A stretch of 64,000 nucleotides of DNA from positions 6,290,501 through 6,354,500 of the forward strand of contig NZ_JARUBL010000001.1 in the NCBI RefSeq assembly GCF_029626155.1, read 5' to 3'. The DNA comes from Solwaraspora sp. WMMD1047 (GTDB taxonomy: Bacteria; Actinomycetota; Actinomycetes; Mycobacteriales; Micromonosporaceae). Below are positions 36,685 to 45,332 of this stretch, piece after piece. Positions within the stretch are counted from its first letter, which is position 1. Each line of letters opens with the position of its first letter. The position numbers and the translations under genes were made by a program. Under the pieces are notes generated by a model. It was not told the DNA's origin. It ran no database searches and saw nothing but the letters and a program-made list of their open reading frames with translations.

Positions 36685-36710
36685 GCGGTATCCGGCCCGG
36701 CGGATACCGC
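36685..36710. promoter_or_regulatory. Candidate operator/hairpin upstream of pckG
   Basis: GCGGTATCCG (36685-36694) and CGGATACCGC (36701-36710) form a perfect 10-bp inverted repeat around GCCCGG, 44-69 bases upstream of the pckG start. It could be a repressor site or a leader hairpin. Confidence 0.45.
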
Positions 36711-36999
36711 CTCGCCGCAGGATTGCCTGGGATTGCCCTCAGCGTAAACCGATCAACCGTTCAGGACAGCCATACCGGTTGTGAAGAACTGCACAAGCTC
36801 CCGCCGCGCTGCCTTGATGCGAGTTTTTTCACGCTCCCACGAGCAACTTCGCGCACATTCTTCGGACCACGCCACTGAGTCCCCGTTCCACGACGGAAAG
36901 TGACGAAGTCGCCGTGGGCGCCCATCCGTCACCACTCGTGACGACGTAAGCAAAGGTCACGACTCGTAACGGCGGCAGGTATCGACGGCATCGAGCCGG

Positions 37000-37005
37000 T
37001 ACGCT
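37000..37005 (+). promoter_or_regulatory. -10 box for leaderless gtrA-like gene
   Basis: TACGCT, 6 bases before the GTG at 37012. Confidence 0.5.
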
Positions 37006-37011
37006 CGGCTG

Positions 37012-37551
37012 GTGTCAACCACCGTCACCGGGCAGCAGACCCCGCCCGCGGGAACCCGGCCGGGACCGATCCGTGCGCTGCTCGACCGCTTCGGCCACCT
37101 TGTCCGCGAGCTGGGCAAGTTCGGCACGGTGGGCGGCATCGCCTTCGTCGTCGACATCGCGCTGTTCAATGTCTTCATCAAGGCGCTCGGCATGGAGAGC
37201 CTCACCGCGAAGGCCATCGCCACCGCGATCGCCGCCACCATCGCGTTTCTCGGTAACAGGTTCTGGACGTGGCGTCACCGGGAACGCTCGGGGCTGGCCC
37301 GCGAGTACCTCCTCTACTTCTTCTTCAACGCGGTGGGGCTGGGCATCGGCCTGGCCTGCCTGGCGATCAGCCACTACGGGCTGGGCAGCATCTGGCCCGG
37401 TGTCTTCAAAACTCTGCTGGCCGACAACATCTCGGCGAACCTGGTGGGTACAGCCATGGGGACCACCTTCAGGTTCTGGTCCTACCGGCGGTTCGTCTTC
37501 GTCGGACCCGCGGCCCAGGACGCCCCGGAAGTGCTGACGAAGAGTCACTAG
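37012..37551 (+). CDS. GtrA-family membrane protein (first copy)
   Basis: A 179-residue protein with four membrane helices and the GtrA pattern: FGTVGGIAFVVDIALFNVF, ATIAFLGNRFWTWRHR and TTFRFWSYRRFVF at the end. GtrA proteins are thought to flip or handle polyprenyl-linked sugars for cell-surface glycosylation. It is followed 60 bases later by a second GtrA gene on the same strand, probably a tandem duplicate now diverged. Leaderless GTG start. Its lipid carrier could be the product of the nearby isoprenyl transferase, an inference only. Confidence 0.88.
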   Translation: MSTTVTGQQTPPAGTRPGPIRALLDRFGHLVRELGKFGTVGGIAFVVDIALFNVFIKALGMESLTAKAIATAIAATIAFLGNRFWTWRHRERSGLAREYLLYFFFNAVGLGIGLACLAISHYGLGSIWPGVFKTLLADNISANLVGTAMGTTFRFWSYRRFVFVGPAAQDAPEVLTKSH

Positions 37552-37611
37552 GCGCCCGCCACCCACGCCGGTCGGAGCTGCCCGACCGCCTGACTGCCCT
37601 AAGGTGATCCA

Positions 37612-38367
37612 ATGCGTTTTGTCCGCCTGTTGCCGGAGCGCTGGCAGAAGTTCATCAACGAGGCGTTGAAGTTCGGCGTGGTCGGTGGCATCAACACGGT
37701 CATCAACTACGCGGTCTTCAACGCCCTCGCGCTGACGATCTTCGCCGACGGCCAGCTCAAGGCGGCGGTGGTGGCGACCGTCGTGGCGACGTTCACGTCG
37801 TACCTGATGAATCGGCACTGGACGTACCGGGATCGCCCCAAGTCAACCCTTCGCCGGGAATACGCCCTCTTCTTCCTCTTCAACGCCACCGGGCTCCTCA
37901 TCGAGCTGGGCGTGCTGGCGCTGGCCAAGTACGGCCTCGGCTTCACCGGGCTGCTGGCCCTGAACATCGCCAAGACCGCCGGGGTGGGTCTGGCCACGGT
38001 CTTCCGGTTCTGGTCCTACCGCACCTTCGTCTTCCGCCTCGCCAAGCCCGAGCCGACGCAGGCCGACCAGCCCGAACCGGCCGACCAGCCCGAACCGGCC
38101 GACCAGGCAGCACCGGCCGACCAGGCCGCGACGCAGGCCGACGAGGCGACACCGGCCGCGGAACGGCCCGAGGGTGAGTTGCGGGTCGAGAACGGCGAGG
38201 TCGTCGTGGAGCTGGACCCGGTGGCCGAACTCGCCGGCCGGCAGCGCACCCGCGACGACCAGCGGCCCACCCTGGAGGACCAGTTCGCCGAGACCATCGA
38301 CGTGGAGCTGGAGGCCGAACTCGCGGCCCAGTTGAAGGCCGCGAGCCAGCGTCCGGCGGCCCGCTGA
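37612..38367 (+). CDS. GtrA-family membrane protein (second copy) with acidic repeat tail
   Basis: A 251-residue protein. Residues 15 to 143 are a GtrA domain (FGVVGGINTVINYAVFNAL, FTSYLMNRHWTYRDR, TVFRFWSYRTFVFRL). The remaining 108 residues form a hydrophilic tail beginning with repeats of ADQPEP and ADQAAP and ending in an acidic helix. Such a tail is not part of normal GtrA proteins and is likely cytoplasmic and disordered. The ATG has AAGGTG six bases upstream, unlike the leaderless first copy. Confidence 0.87.
   Translation: MRFVRLLPERWQKFINEALKFGVVGGINTVINYAVFNALALTIFADGQLKAAVVATVVATFTSYLMNRHWTYRDRPKSTLRREYALFFLFNATGLLIELGVLALAKYGLGFTGLLALNIAKTAGVGLATVFRFWSYRTFVFRLAKPEPTQADQPEPADQPEPADQAAPADQAATQADEATPAAERPEGELRVENGEVVVELDPVAELAGRQRTRDDQRPTLEDQFAETIDVELEAELAAQLKAASQRPAAR
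38061..38096 (+). repeat. 18-bp tandem repeat in gtrA tail
   Basis: Two identical 18-base units (38061-38078, 38079-38096) encode ADQPEP; degenerate further copies follow to about 38130. Confidence 0.8.
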
Positions 38368-38378
38368 GCAGCCCGCCG

Positions 38379-38876
38379 GTGCGATCCGGCACGGGCGGCC
38401 CCGTCGAACTGTTCTTCGAGGACCTGACGCCCGGCCGGTCGTTCGACCTCGGAGTCACCGTCGTGGACGGTGCCGAAATGGTGGCCTTCGCCCGCCGGTT
38501 CGACCCGCAGTGGTACCACGTCGACGACGCGCTGGCCCGACGCAGCCACCACGGCGGCCTGCTCGCCAGCGGCTTCTTCACCGTCAGCCTCTTCATGCGG
38601 GCCTACGTCGACCACGTGCTCGCGTACGCCGCCGCCGACGCCTCACCCGGCCTGGAGGAGCTGCGCTGGCTGGCCCCGGTCCGGGCCGGTGACCGGCTCG
38701 CCGTCCGGCTGGACGTGGTCGGCAGCAAGCCCTCCACCGCCCGCCCCGGGCTGGGCACGGTCACCCTGAACGGCACCATGACCCGACTCGACGCCGACGA
38801 ACAGCCCGAACGCGAGGTGCTACGGACCAGGTTCCGCGGCTGGTTCACCATGCGCCCCGCTCCGGCGCCGGGCTGA
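38379..38876 (+). CDS. MaoC-like hotdog dehydratase
   Basis: A 165-residue hotdog-fold protein. The hydratase-2 style motif is present: FEDLTPGRSFDLG, FARRFDPQWYHVDD (Asp and His of the active site) and HHGGLLASGFF. It probably hydrates or binds an enoyl-CoA. It starts at a GTG 11 bases after the GtrA stop, so it may be read as part of the same transcript. The substrate is unknown; the adjacency to GtrA genes does not suggest one. Confidence 0.85.
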   Translation: MRSGTGGPVELFFEDLTPGRSFDLGVTVVDGAEMVAFARRFDPQWYHVDDALARRSHHGGLLASGFFTVSLFMRAYVDHVLAYAAADASPGLEELRWLAPVRAGDRLAVRLDVVGSKPSTARPGLGTVTLNGTMTRLDADEQPEREVLRTRFRGWFTMRPAPAPG

Positions 38877-38924
38877 CCGGACCAGCGCCGGGCTGACCCG
38901 CGCCAGCTCGGTGCCGCTGGCGGC

Positions 38925-39497
38925 CTACGAGGGCGACTGACGCAGCGGCTTGCCGTCCTGCGTCTCCTGCAGGATGTCGCGCATCTCGCCGTCATCCAGC
39001 GACCGCTTGTCGTGGTCGGCCTCGACCAGCTCGTAGAGCATGGTCTGCACCCGCTCGACGCCGGGAATGTCGGTGAGCACCGACTGGCCGCGCTCGCCGG
39101 CCGACTCGATGGTGAGCGTGCCGCAGCCGAGCATCCGCTCGGCGAAGCTCTGGCTCATCGAATGGTCGTTGATCCGGCCGAGCGGAATGTCCCGGCGTTC
39201 CCGGGAGAAGACCCCGTGCTGCAGCAGCACCCGCTCGTTGGTGAAGAGGTAGTGGGTGGTCCGCCAGACCAGGAACGGCCAGACGGTGAAGCGCAGCAGC
39301 ACCAGCCCGGCGACCGCCGCGACGACAAGCGCGCCGGCCGTGCCGGCACCGGAGCCCGACAGGAACACGAACGCCGCGACCGTCGCCGCGATGGCCAGCA
39401 CCAGGATCAGCACCGGCCGGATCACCGCCTTCCAGTGCGGGTGCAGGTGCGAAACGACGTGCTCGTCCGACGTGAGCACGTCCTCGGGGAATGCCAC
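38925..39497 (-). CDS. PH-domain (bPH2/DUF304) membrane protein
   Basis: A 190-residue protein starting at a GTG with GAGGAGG five bases upstream. Two membrane helices (about 24-42 and 48-68) are followed by a bacterial PH domain: WRTTHYLFTNERVLLQHGVFSRERRDIPLGRINDHSMSQS (in parts, about 77-117) and GCGTLTIESAG. Family members are membrane-associated and of unclear role. It lies next to birA on the same strand, an arrangement common in actinobacteria. Confidence 0.85.
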   Translation of the reverse strand: MAFPEDVLTSDEHVVSHLHPHWKAVIRPVLILVLAIAATVAAFVFLSGSGAGTAGALVVAAVAGLVLLRFTVWPFLVWRTTHYLFTNERVLLQHGVFSRERRDIPLGRINDHSMSQSFAERMLGCGTLTIESAGERGQSVLTDIPGVERVQTMLYELVEADHDKRSLDDGEMRDILQETQDGKPLRQSPS

Positions 39498-39572
39498 CCC
39501 AACCTCCTCGATCACAGGAACGTTCGCGCTGACCGTAGCGGTTGGACGCTCGTGGCGGTCTCACCCGACCGG

Positions 39573-40484
39573 TCAGCGGACGTGCCGGACGTCCCCGGCC
39601 GAGACCCGACGCTCGCCGTCGGCGGAGCGCACCACCAACCGGCCGTCGTCGTCGACCGTGGTCGCCGTGCCGGTCAGGTCGCTGCCGTCCGGCAACGACA
39701 CCCGCACCTGGCGGCCGACCGTCACACAGTGCTCCAGGTACGCCGCCCGCAGCCCGCACCCGCCGGCGTCCCCACCGGCGGCCCGCCAGCGGCCGTACCA
39801 GGTGCCGATCCCGCGCAGCAGCGCCCGCACCAGCGGGTCCCGGTCGGTCACCGGCGCACCCGCCAGCAGCAGCGAGGTGGCCGGCAGGCCGGTCGGGTTG
39901 GCCGGCAGCTCGGCCGAGCGCACCGTGACGTTCAGGCCGACCCCCAGCACGATCGCCGGCGGATCGCCCGGGTCACCGGCCGGTACCGCCTCGGCCAGGA
40001 TGCCCGCACACTTCGCCTCCCCCGACGCGCCCCCGTCCGGGCGGCGCGGCCCGGCCGGCAGCAGCAGGTCGTTCGGCCACTTCAACACCGCGTCCAGCTC
40101 GGCCAGCCGGTGCACGGTCTGCACCAGCGCCACGCCGGCGAGCAGCGGCAGCCAGCCGTACCCGGAAGGTGGTGCCGGCGGCCAGCCGCGACCCGGCTCG
40201 GCCGCTCCCGGCCGGAGCAGGACGCTCGTCGCGATGCCCGCCCGCGGCGGCGACTCCCACGACCGGCCCCGCCGGCCCCGGCCGGCGGTCTGCCGCTCCG
40301 CGACCACCACCAGCCCTTCCGGCTCGCCGGCCCGGGCCGCCGCGGCCACGTCGGCGTTCGTGGAACCGGTCTCGGCGCGCAGCTCCAGCCGGGTCCACGG
40401 GCCGTCCGGGGTGAGCAGCGCCCGCCGCAGCCGCCGGACATCAAGCGGCGGGCGGTCCAGATCGGTGTACGGCGACGCCGGCAT
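39573..40484 (-). CDS. birA: Biotin-[acetyl-CoA-carboxylase] ligase
   Basis: A 303-residue biotin protein ligase. Motifs: ETGSTNADVAAAAR, ERQTAGRGRRGRSWESPP (the biotinyl-AMP loop), LKWPNDLLL, GVGLNVTV and the C-terminal SH3-like domain. There is no N-terminal HTH, so it is a monofunctional ligase, not a repressor. It attaches biotin to the carrier lysine of acyl-CoA carboxylase (Lys554 of the alpha subunit at 61.8 kb). It is divergent from pccB with a 59-base gap, so promoters are shared. Confidence 0.95.
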   Translation of the reverse strand: MPASPYTDLDRPPLDVRRLRRALLTPDGPWTRLELRAETGSTNADVAAAARAGEPEGLVVVAERQTAGRGRRGRSWESPPRAGIATSVLLRPGAAEPGRGWPPAPPSGYGWLPLLAGVALVQTVHRLAELDAVLKWPNDLLLPAGPRRPDGGASGEAKCAGILAEAVPAGDPGDPPAIVLGVGLNVTVRSAELPANPTGLPATSLLLAGAPVTDRDPLVRALLRGIGTWYGRWRAAGGDAGGCGLRAAYLEHCVTVGRQVRVSLPDGSDLTGTATTVDDDGRLVVRSADGERRVSAGDVRHVR

Positions 40485-40530
40485 CCGGACAGCCTACGGC
40501 CCGCTGACCAGGCACGGACCCCACCATCGT

Positions 40531-40536
40531 TACGAT
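40531..40536 (+). promoter_or_regulatory. -10 box for leaderless pccB
   Basis: TACGAT, 7 bases before the GTG at 40544. Confidence 0.5.
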
Positions 40537-40543
40537 CCGAGAT

Positions 40544-42136
40544 GTGACTGGTCAGCGCAGTTCCACCGAGATCGACATCCACACCACCGCCGGCAAGCTG
40601 GCCGACCTGGAACACCGGGTCGAGGAGGCGGTGCACGCCGGCTCGGCGCGGGCGGTGGAGAAACAGCACGCGCGGGGCAAGCGGACCGCGCGGGAGCGGA
40701 TCGAGATGCTGCTCGACCCGGGCTCCTTCGTCGAGCTGGACGAGCTGGCCCGGCACCGGTCCACCAACTTCGGCCTGGCGAAGACCCGGCCGTACGGCGA
40801 CGGGGTGGTCACCGGCTACGGCACCGTCGACGGCCGGCAGGTCTGCGTCTTCGCCCAGGACTTCACCGTCTTCGGCGGCTCCCTCGGCGAGGTCTTCGGG
40901 CAGAAGATCGTCAAGGTGATGGAGCTGGCCATGAAGATCGGCTGCCCGGTGGTCGGCATCAACGACTCCGGCGGCGCGCGCATCCAGGAGGGCGTGGTGA
41001 GCCTTGGCCTCTACGGCGACATCTTCTTCCGCAACGTCCGCGCCTCCGGGGTGATCCCGCAGATCTCGCTGGTGATGGGGCCATGCGCCGGCGGGGCGGT
41101 CTACTCCCCCGCGGTGACCGACTTCACCGTGATGGTCGACCAGACCTCGCACATGTTCATCACCGGACCGGACGTCATCCGGACGGTGACCGGCGAGGAC
41201 GTGGCGATGGAGGAGCTGGGCGGGGCACGCACCCACAACACCAAGAGCGGCAACGCGCACTACCTTGCCGCCGACGAGGACGACGCGGTCGACTACGTCA
41301 AGGCGCTGCTGGCGTACCTGCCGGCGAACAACATGGACGAGCCGCCGGCCGTCCCGGTCGAGGCCGATCTGACGGTCACCGACACCGACCGGGAGCTGGA
41401 CACCCTGATCCCCGACTCGGCGAACCAGCCGTACGACATCCACCGGGTGATCGAGCACGTCCTCGACGACGGCGAGTTCCTGGAGGTGCAGCCGCTCTAC
41501 GCGCAGAACATCGTGATCGGCTTCGGCCGGGTCGAGGGCCGGCCGGTCGGCGTGGTGGCGAACCAGCCGATGCACTTCGCCGGCTGCCTGGACATCGGCG
41601 CCTCGGAGAAGGCCGCCCGGTTCGTCCGCACCTGCGACGCCTTCAACATCCCGGTGCTCACCTTCGTGGACGTGCCCGGCTTCCTGCCCGGCACCGACCA
41701 GGAGTGGGACGGCATCATCCGGCGCGGCGCCAAGCTGATCTACGCGTACGCGGAGGCCACCGTCCCGAAGCTCACCGTGATCATCCGGAAGGCCTACGGC
41801 GGGGCGTACGACGTGATGGGCTCCAAGCACCTCGGCGCCGACCTGAACTTCGCCTGGCCGACCGCGCAGATCGCGGTGATGGGCGCGCAGGGCGCGGTGA
41901 ACATCCTCTACCGCGCCGAGCTGGCCGCCGCCGACGATCCGGCCGCCGTGCGCGCCCAGAAGATCCAGGAGTACGAGGACACGCTCGCCAACCCGTACGT
42001 GGCAGCCGAACGCGGCTACGTCGACTCGGTGATCGCCCCGTCACAGACCCGCGCCCAGATCGTGCGCGGGCTGCGGATGCTGCGCACCAAGCGGGAGACC
42101 CTGCCACCGAAGAAGCACGGCAACATCCCGCTGTAG
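40544..42136 (+). CDS. pccB: Acyl-CoA (propionyl/acetyl-CoA) carboxylase beta subunit
   Basis: A 530-residue carboxyltransferase subunit. Features: [25 protein letters not shown] (acyl-CoA oxyanion region), [38 protein letters not shown] and [21 protein letters not shown] (split about 408-428). It transfers the carboxyl group from biotin to propionyl- or acetyl-CoA. In this actinobacterial family it works with a biotinylated alpha subunit and a small epsilon subunit; both are in the window but 10-20 kb away. Leaderless GTG start. Substrate choice (propionyl or acetyl) cannot be set without structure-guided comparison. Confidence 0.94.
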   Translation: MTGQRSSTEIDIHTTAGKLADLEHRVEEAVHAGSARAVEKQHARGKRTARERIEMLLDPGSFVELDELARHRSTNFGLAKTRPYGDGVVTGYGTVDGRQVCVFAQDFTVFGGSLGEVFGQKIVKVMELAMKIGCPVVGINDSGGARIQEGVVSLGLYGDIFFRNVRASGVIPQISLVMGPCAGGAVYSPAVTDFTVMVDQTSHMFITGPDVIRTVTGEDVAMEELGGARTHNTKSGNAHYLAADEDDAVDYVKALLAYLPANNMDEPPAVPVEADLTVTDTDRELDTLIPDSANQPYDIHRVIEHVLDDGEFLEVQPLYAQNIVIGFGRVEGRPVGVVANQPMHFAGCLDIGASEKAARFVRTCDAFNIPVLTFVDVPGFLPGTDQEWDGIIRRGAKLIYAYAEATVPKLTVIIRKAYGGAYDVMGSKHLGADLNFAWPTAQIAVMGAQGAVNILYRAELAAADDPAAVRAQKIQEYEDTLANPYVAAERGYVDSVIAPSQTRAQIVRGLRMLRTKRETLPPKKHGNIPL

Positions 42137-42141
42137 GGCTC

Positions 42142-42402
42142 CTATCGCAGGAAGGGTCGCCACTGCCGGACCTGGGCGACCCGGACGCCGGGAGTGGAGA
42201 AGTACGGGTCGGTGGCGAGCAGGTCGGAGACCGCTGCGCGGTCGGGCAGGTCGGCGATGATCAGCGCGCCGGACTCGTCGGCGTACGGACCGGCCATCGC
42301 GACCATGCCCGCACGGTGCAGTTCCGTCAACCGGGTGCGGTGAGCCGGGCGGGCATCGAGGCGTTCCGGCTCGTCGGTGAAGGCGAGTTCGATGATCCAC
42401 AT
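42142..42402 (-). CDS. YciI-family protein
   Basis: An 86-residue protein of the dimeric ferredoxin-like fold: RPAHRTRLTELHRAGMVAMAGPYADE, with the family His and Asp, and DLLATDPYFSTPGVRVAQVRQWRPF. YciI proteins are small enzymes or binding proteins of mostly unknown role. The ATG at 42402 has TACCGT 6 bases upstream, so the longer frame to 42534 is rejected. It is divergent from the Crp-type regulator, with only 73 bases between starts, which suggests a regulatory link. Confidence 0.85.
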   Translation of the reverse strand: MWIIELAFTDEPERLDARPAHRTRLTELHRAGMVAMAGPYADESGALIIADLPDRAAVSDLLATDPYFSTPGVRVAQVRQWRPFLR

Positions 42403-42408
42403 GACGGC

Positions 42409-42414
42409 ACGGTA
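42409..42414 (-). promoter_or_regulatory. -10 box for leaderless YciI gene
   Basis: TACCGT on the minus strand, 6 bases before the ATG at 42402; decides the start. Confidence 0.5.
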
Positions 42415-42438
42415 GGTCGCCGGAACCGCCGGACGCTG

Positions 42439-42450
42439 TATCGCCCGATA
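42439..42450. promoter_or_regulatory. Candidate operator between YciI and Crp-type genes
   Basis: TATCG-CC-CGATA, a 5-bp perfect inverted repeat in the 73-base divergent gap; a possible site for the Crp-type regulator. Short and untested. Confidence 0.3.
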
Positions 42451-42475
42451 GCCGGCTTGCGGTATCACTTGACGG

Positions 42476-43129
42476 ATGGTCTCGCTGGACGCCATCCCCG
42501 CGCTGCGGTCGCTCTCCGGGACCGCGCTGGCCACGGTCTCCCGTCAGGCGCGACCGGTCCGGCTGCCCGCCGGAGCGGTGCTGCGCCCGGCCGGTACGCG
42601 GGCCGACGGGGTCGTACTGCTGCTCGCCGGCTCGGTCGTCGCCGCACACGCCGCCTCCTCGGGCGTCGAGGTGTGGCCCGAGCGGTGGGTCGGCCCGGCG
42701 CTCGTCGACAAGGCCGCCGTGCTGGCCGGCGGCCGGTCGTCGACCGCGCTGGTGGCGACGACCGCCGTCACCGCCCGGCTGCTGCCCCGGCAGCCGTTCC
42801 TGCGCCTGCTCGCCACCGAACCATCGGTACGTCAACACGTGCTCGGCCAGCTCGCCCGGGATGTGCTCAGCGGGCAGCGCCAACTCGCCCAGGCGGTCAC
42901 GCTGCCGGCGGTGGCGCGGGTCGCCGCGTGGCTGGTGGCGCAGGACGCGGCGGACCAGGTCGCCTGGCGCGGGTCCCAGGACCAGTTGGCGCGGATGCTC
43001 GGGCTGAGCCGGGTGACCGTCAACCGGTCGCTGGCGCGGCTCGCCGGTGCCGGTGTCGTCCGGTTGACCCCACGCGGCATCGTGGTCGCCGACCGGACCG
43101 GGCTCGCGTCGTTCACGTCGGACGCCTGA
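42476..43129 (+). CDS. Crp/Fnr-family transcriptional regulator
   Basis: A 217-residue protein. The N-terminal beta-roll (about 8-115) follows the Crp fold but its ligand-binding segment is degenerate (no clear cAMP-type GELA-RA motif), so the effector is unknown. The C-terminal winged helix (about 150-205) has RVAAWLVAQDAADQVAWRGSQDQLARMLGLSRVTVNRSLARL (in parts), typical of Crp regulators. It is divergent from the YciI gene and may control it and itself. Confidence 0.85.
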   Translation: MVSLDAIPALRSLSGTALATVSRQARPVRLPAGAVLRPAGTRADGVVLLLAGSVVAAHAASSGVEVWPERWVGPALVDKAAVLAGGRSSTALVATTAVTARLLPRQPFLRLLATEPSVRQHVLGQLARDVLSGQRQLAQAVTLPAVARVAAWLVAQDAADQVAWRGSQDQLARMLGLSRVTVNRSLARLAGAGVVRLTPRGIVVADRTGLASFTSDA

Positions 43130-43269
43130 CCCGCGGCGCCCGACCGGGGCGACACCTGACCCGCTGGTGCGGCCGGCGATGCCGCACGGCCTGGGGCACT
43201 TACCCGCCCTGGTGGGGCCGGCAACGCAGCACGCCCTATCCGTCGGTGCAGCCGGCAGCGTAGCGCGGT

Positions 43270-44262
43270 TTACCCGTCGGTCAGGTCCGGCAGGAGCTCG
43301 GACCGGGGGAACTCGCCGGCCGGAATCCGGTCCCGGACCGCCCGCCGGACGGCCCGCTGGACGGCTTCGTTGACCGGGGTGGGGACCCCGTGCTGCCGGC
43401 CGAGCAGGACGATCTCGCCGTTGAGGTGGTCGGTCTCGACCGAGCCGGCACCGCGGGCCAGGCTCTGCCAGGTGGAGTTGCCGGAACGCTCCCGGCCGGC
43501 GATCGGCCGATGCCGCATCCGGTCGCCCCGCTCGGCCCGGTCCTCGGCCTCGCTGGCGTACGCGATCCCGGCGGCGTCCAGCACCGCCATCCCCTCGGCC
43601 GAGATCCGCCGGGACAGCTCCGGGTCGACCGCGTCTCCGAACAGCGCCTGTGGGCCGTTGTTCAGGTTTCTGAGCAGCTTGCCGTACTTCCAGCGCAGCA
43701 CGTCCACGCGGACCGGGGCGAGGAACGAGCTCGCCGCCAACTCGGCCGAGATCTTGTGCACCCGGTCGTCCGCCGGCCCCTCCGGATAGCGGCCCAGGTG
43801 CAGAATCCCGGTGTACGGGGCCGCGTTCGCCTCGATCTCGCCGGGCCGCAGGAACACCGCCGGCAGCCACACGCAGACCCCGATGACGTGGGCGAAGAAG
43901 CGCAGCGCGGCCGGCTCGTTCGAGACGCCGTTCTGGGCGGTCAGCAGCGGCAGTCGCTGCGCGGCGGTGCCGCCGCCGCGTACCGGGGTGTCGGCCCAGG
44001 TGGCCAACGCGGCGTCGGTGTCCTGCGACTTCACCGCGAGCACCAGGGCGGTGTCCGGCTCCAGGGTGAGCCCGGCCGGGTCGGCGACCGCCGGCAGCCT
44101 GGCGGTGTACTCACCGTCCGGGGCCGCCAGGGTCAGGCCGCGCTCCTGGATCGCCGCGAGGTGTGCTCCCCGGGCCACCAGCGTCACGTCGTGGCCGGCC
44201 TGGCTGAGCCGTACGCCGATCGTGCCGCCGACCGCCCCGGCCCCGATGATCACGTATCGCAT
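43270..44262 (-). CDS. Ketopantoate reductase-family (ApbA/PanE) protein
   Basis: A 330-residue NADP-dependent dehydrogenase. The Rossmann motif GAGAVGGTIGVRLSQAGHDV is at residues 6-25; later come VKSQDTDAAL, TAQNGVSNEPAALRFF and KYGKLLRNLNNGPQALFG, the latter with the family lysine. The reaction would be 2-dehydropantoate to pantoate, but many members act on other 2-keto acids, so I give no symbol. The ATG at 44262 begins the Rossmann strand directly; the longer frame to 44307 is rejected. Confidence 0.85.
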   Translation of the reverse strand: MRYVIIGAGAVGGTIGVRLSQAGHDVTLVARGAHLAAIQERGLTLAAPDGEYTARLPAVADPAGLTLEPDTALVLAVKSQDTDAALATWADTPVRGGGTAAQRLPLLTAQNGVSNEPAALRFFAHVIGVCVWLPAVFLRPGEIEANAAPYTGILHLGRYPEGPADDRVHKISAELAASSFLAPVRVDVLRWKYGKLLRNLNNGPQALFGDAVDPELSRRISAEGMAVLDAAGIAYASEAEDRAERGDRMRHRPIAGRERSGNSTWQSLARGAGSVETDHLNGEIVLLGRQHGVPTPVNEAVQRAVRRAVRDRIPAGEFPRSELLPDLTDG

Positions 44263-44322
44263 CCGCCCATCCTGTCGCCTGAGCAGCCAGGACGAAAGCC
44301 GAGCCACCCGGGCGAGCGTGAA

Positions 44323-44844
44323 TCAGCCGGCGGGGTGCTCCGCGGCGGCGTCCTTCGCCCGGGTGAGGAAGTACTCCGCCTGGGCGGGGTAGTAGTCGGC
44401 GAAGTCGGGCAGCGGCCGGTCCTCGCGGGCGGCCACCAGCATGTCGAGGTAGTACTCCCAGCCCGGCCCGGTGTGCTCGGCGATGCCGGGGTCGGTGAGG
44501 TGCTGGACGAGTTCGAGCTGGGTCCAGCCGTCCTGCTCGGTGAGCCGTACCTCCATCAGCCACTCGCCGGCCTCGTCGACGGTGGAGACGGCCAGCCGGT
44601 GCGGGGCCTCACACGCGTCGATACGCATGTCGGACCAGGGGGTGCCCTCCTCGAACCCCATCTGTACCTGGATGGTCCGACCAGGCGCCCCCTCGCCGCG
44701 CCAGGTGCCGAACCAGCGCGCGGTCCGTTCCGGCTCGACGATGCTGGCCCAGACATCGTCGGCGGGTGCCCGGAAACGCCGGGTCAGCACGAGGTCGTAG
44801 CCGTCGCTGGTGGCGGTGATCCGGCCGGTCGGGTTGGGGCTCAT
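44323..44844 (-). CDS. SRPBCC (AHSA1-like) domain protein
   Basis: A 173-residue START/Bet v1-like protein: LVLTRRFRAPADDVWASIVEPERTARWFGTW, then VRLTEQDGWTQLELVQHL and GPGWEYYLDMLVA. AHSA1-type proteins with an ArsR regulator upstream are a common bacterial pair. Its ATG overlaps the regulator stop (ATGA), so the two are translated together. Ligand and role are unknown. Confidence 0.88.
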   Translation of the reverse strand: MSPNPTGRITATSDGYDLVLTRRFRAPADDVWASIVEPERTARWFGTWRGEGAPGRTIQVQMGFEEGTPWSDMRIDACEAPHRLAVSTVDEAGEWLMEVRLTEQDGWTQLELVQHLTDPGIAEHTGPGWEYYLDMLVAAREDRPLPDFADYYPAQAEYFLTRAKDAAAEHPAG

Positions 44845-45323
44845 GCGCTCTTCTCCTGGCTCTGGGCTTCCACGGCCGACGGCCGCACGGATTCCACGGC
44901 CGGTCGCCGCGGTGATTGCGCCGCCGGCTTCGGCGGGGATTGCGCCGCTGACGGCCGCGCGGACTCGATGGCCGACCGCCGGGACGGTTCGGTGGTCGCG
45001 CGTTGGCGGTCGCGGCGGGTGCGGTGCACTTCGGTCTCCAGGGCGTCCAGGTTCGGCTCCCACCGGGTGGCCCGGTCGAGGGCGGCGATCCACCGGGCGA
45101 GCGGACGCAGCACGCTCGGCTCGATCGCGTACCGGCGGTGTCGGCCGACCACCTGGTCGGTGACGAGTCCGCTCTCCCGCAGCACCCGCAGGTGTCGGCT
45201 CACGGCCGGTCGGCTGATCGGGAACAGCGCGGCGATCTCGCCGGCCGTCAGGGGCTGCTCGGCGAGGGCCTCCAGCACGCGCCGCCGCACCGGGTCGGCG
45301 ATGGCGTTCGCGGCGGCATCCAT
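44841..45323 (-). CDS. ArsR-family winged-helix regulator
   Basis: A 160-residue regulator. The winged helix is at about 1-90: ADPVRRRVLEALAEQPLTAGEIAALFPISRPAVSRHLRVLRESGLV (in parts) and GRHRRYAI. No metal-binding cysteines are seen. The C-terminal 70 residues are a low-complexity Ser/Pro/Arg/Gln tail with SAIESARPSA and AVESVRPSAV repeats, unusual for the family. I prefer the ATG at 45323 because a promoter (TTGCCA, 17 bases, GTTACA) fits it as leaderless and overlaps the first ATG at 45332. It probably represses itself and the coupled SRPBCC gene. Confidence 0.85.
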   Translation of the reverse strand: MDAAANAIADPVRRRVLEALAEQPLTAGEIAALFPISRPAVSRHLRVLRESGLVTDQVVGRHRRYAIEPSVLRPLARWIAALDRATRWEPNLDALETEVHRTRRDRQRATTEPSRRSAIESARPSAAQSPPKPAAQSPRRPAVESVRPSAVEAQSQEKSA

Positions 45324-45332
45324 GGCCGACAT

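Larger units (their letters stand above)
36642..37011. other. Divergent regulatory gap between pckG and gtrA
   Basis: No gene is seen. It holds the pckG Shine-Dalgarno, a perfect inverted repeat at 36685-36710, an AT-richer block around 36730-36960 with direct and inverted fragments of ACTCGTGAC/ACTCGTAAC, and the leaderless gtrA promoter at its right end. Confidence 0.5.

Noticed and set aside
39256-43263. A 1335-codon plus-strand frame
   Set aside because: It overlaps birA, pccB and others in the wrong frame and is Arg-rich; a product of high G+C.
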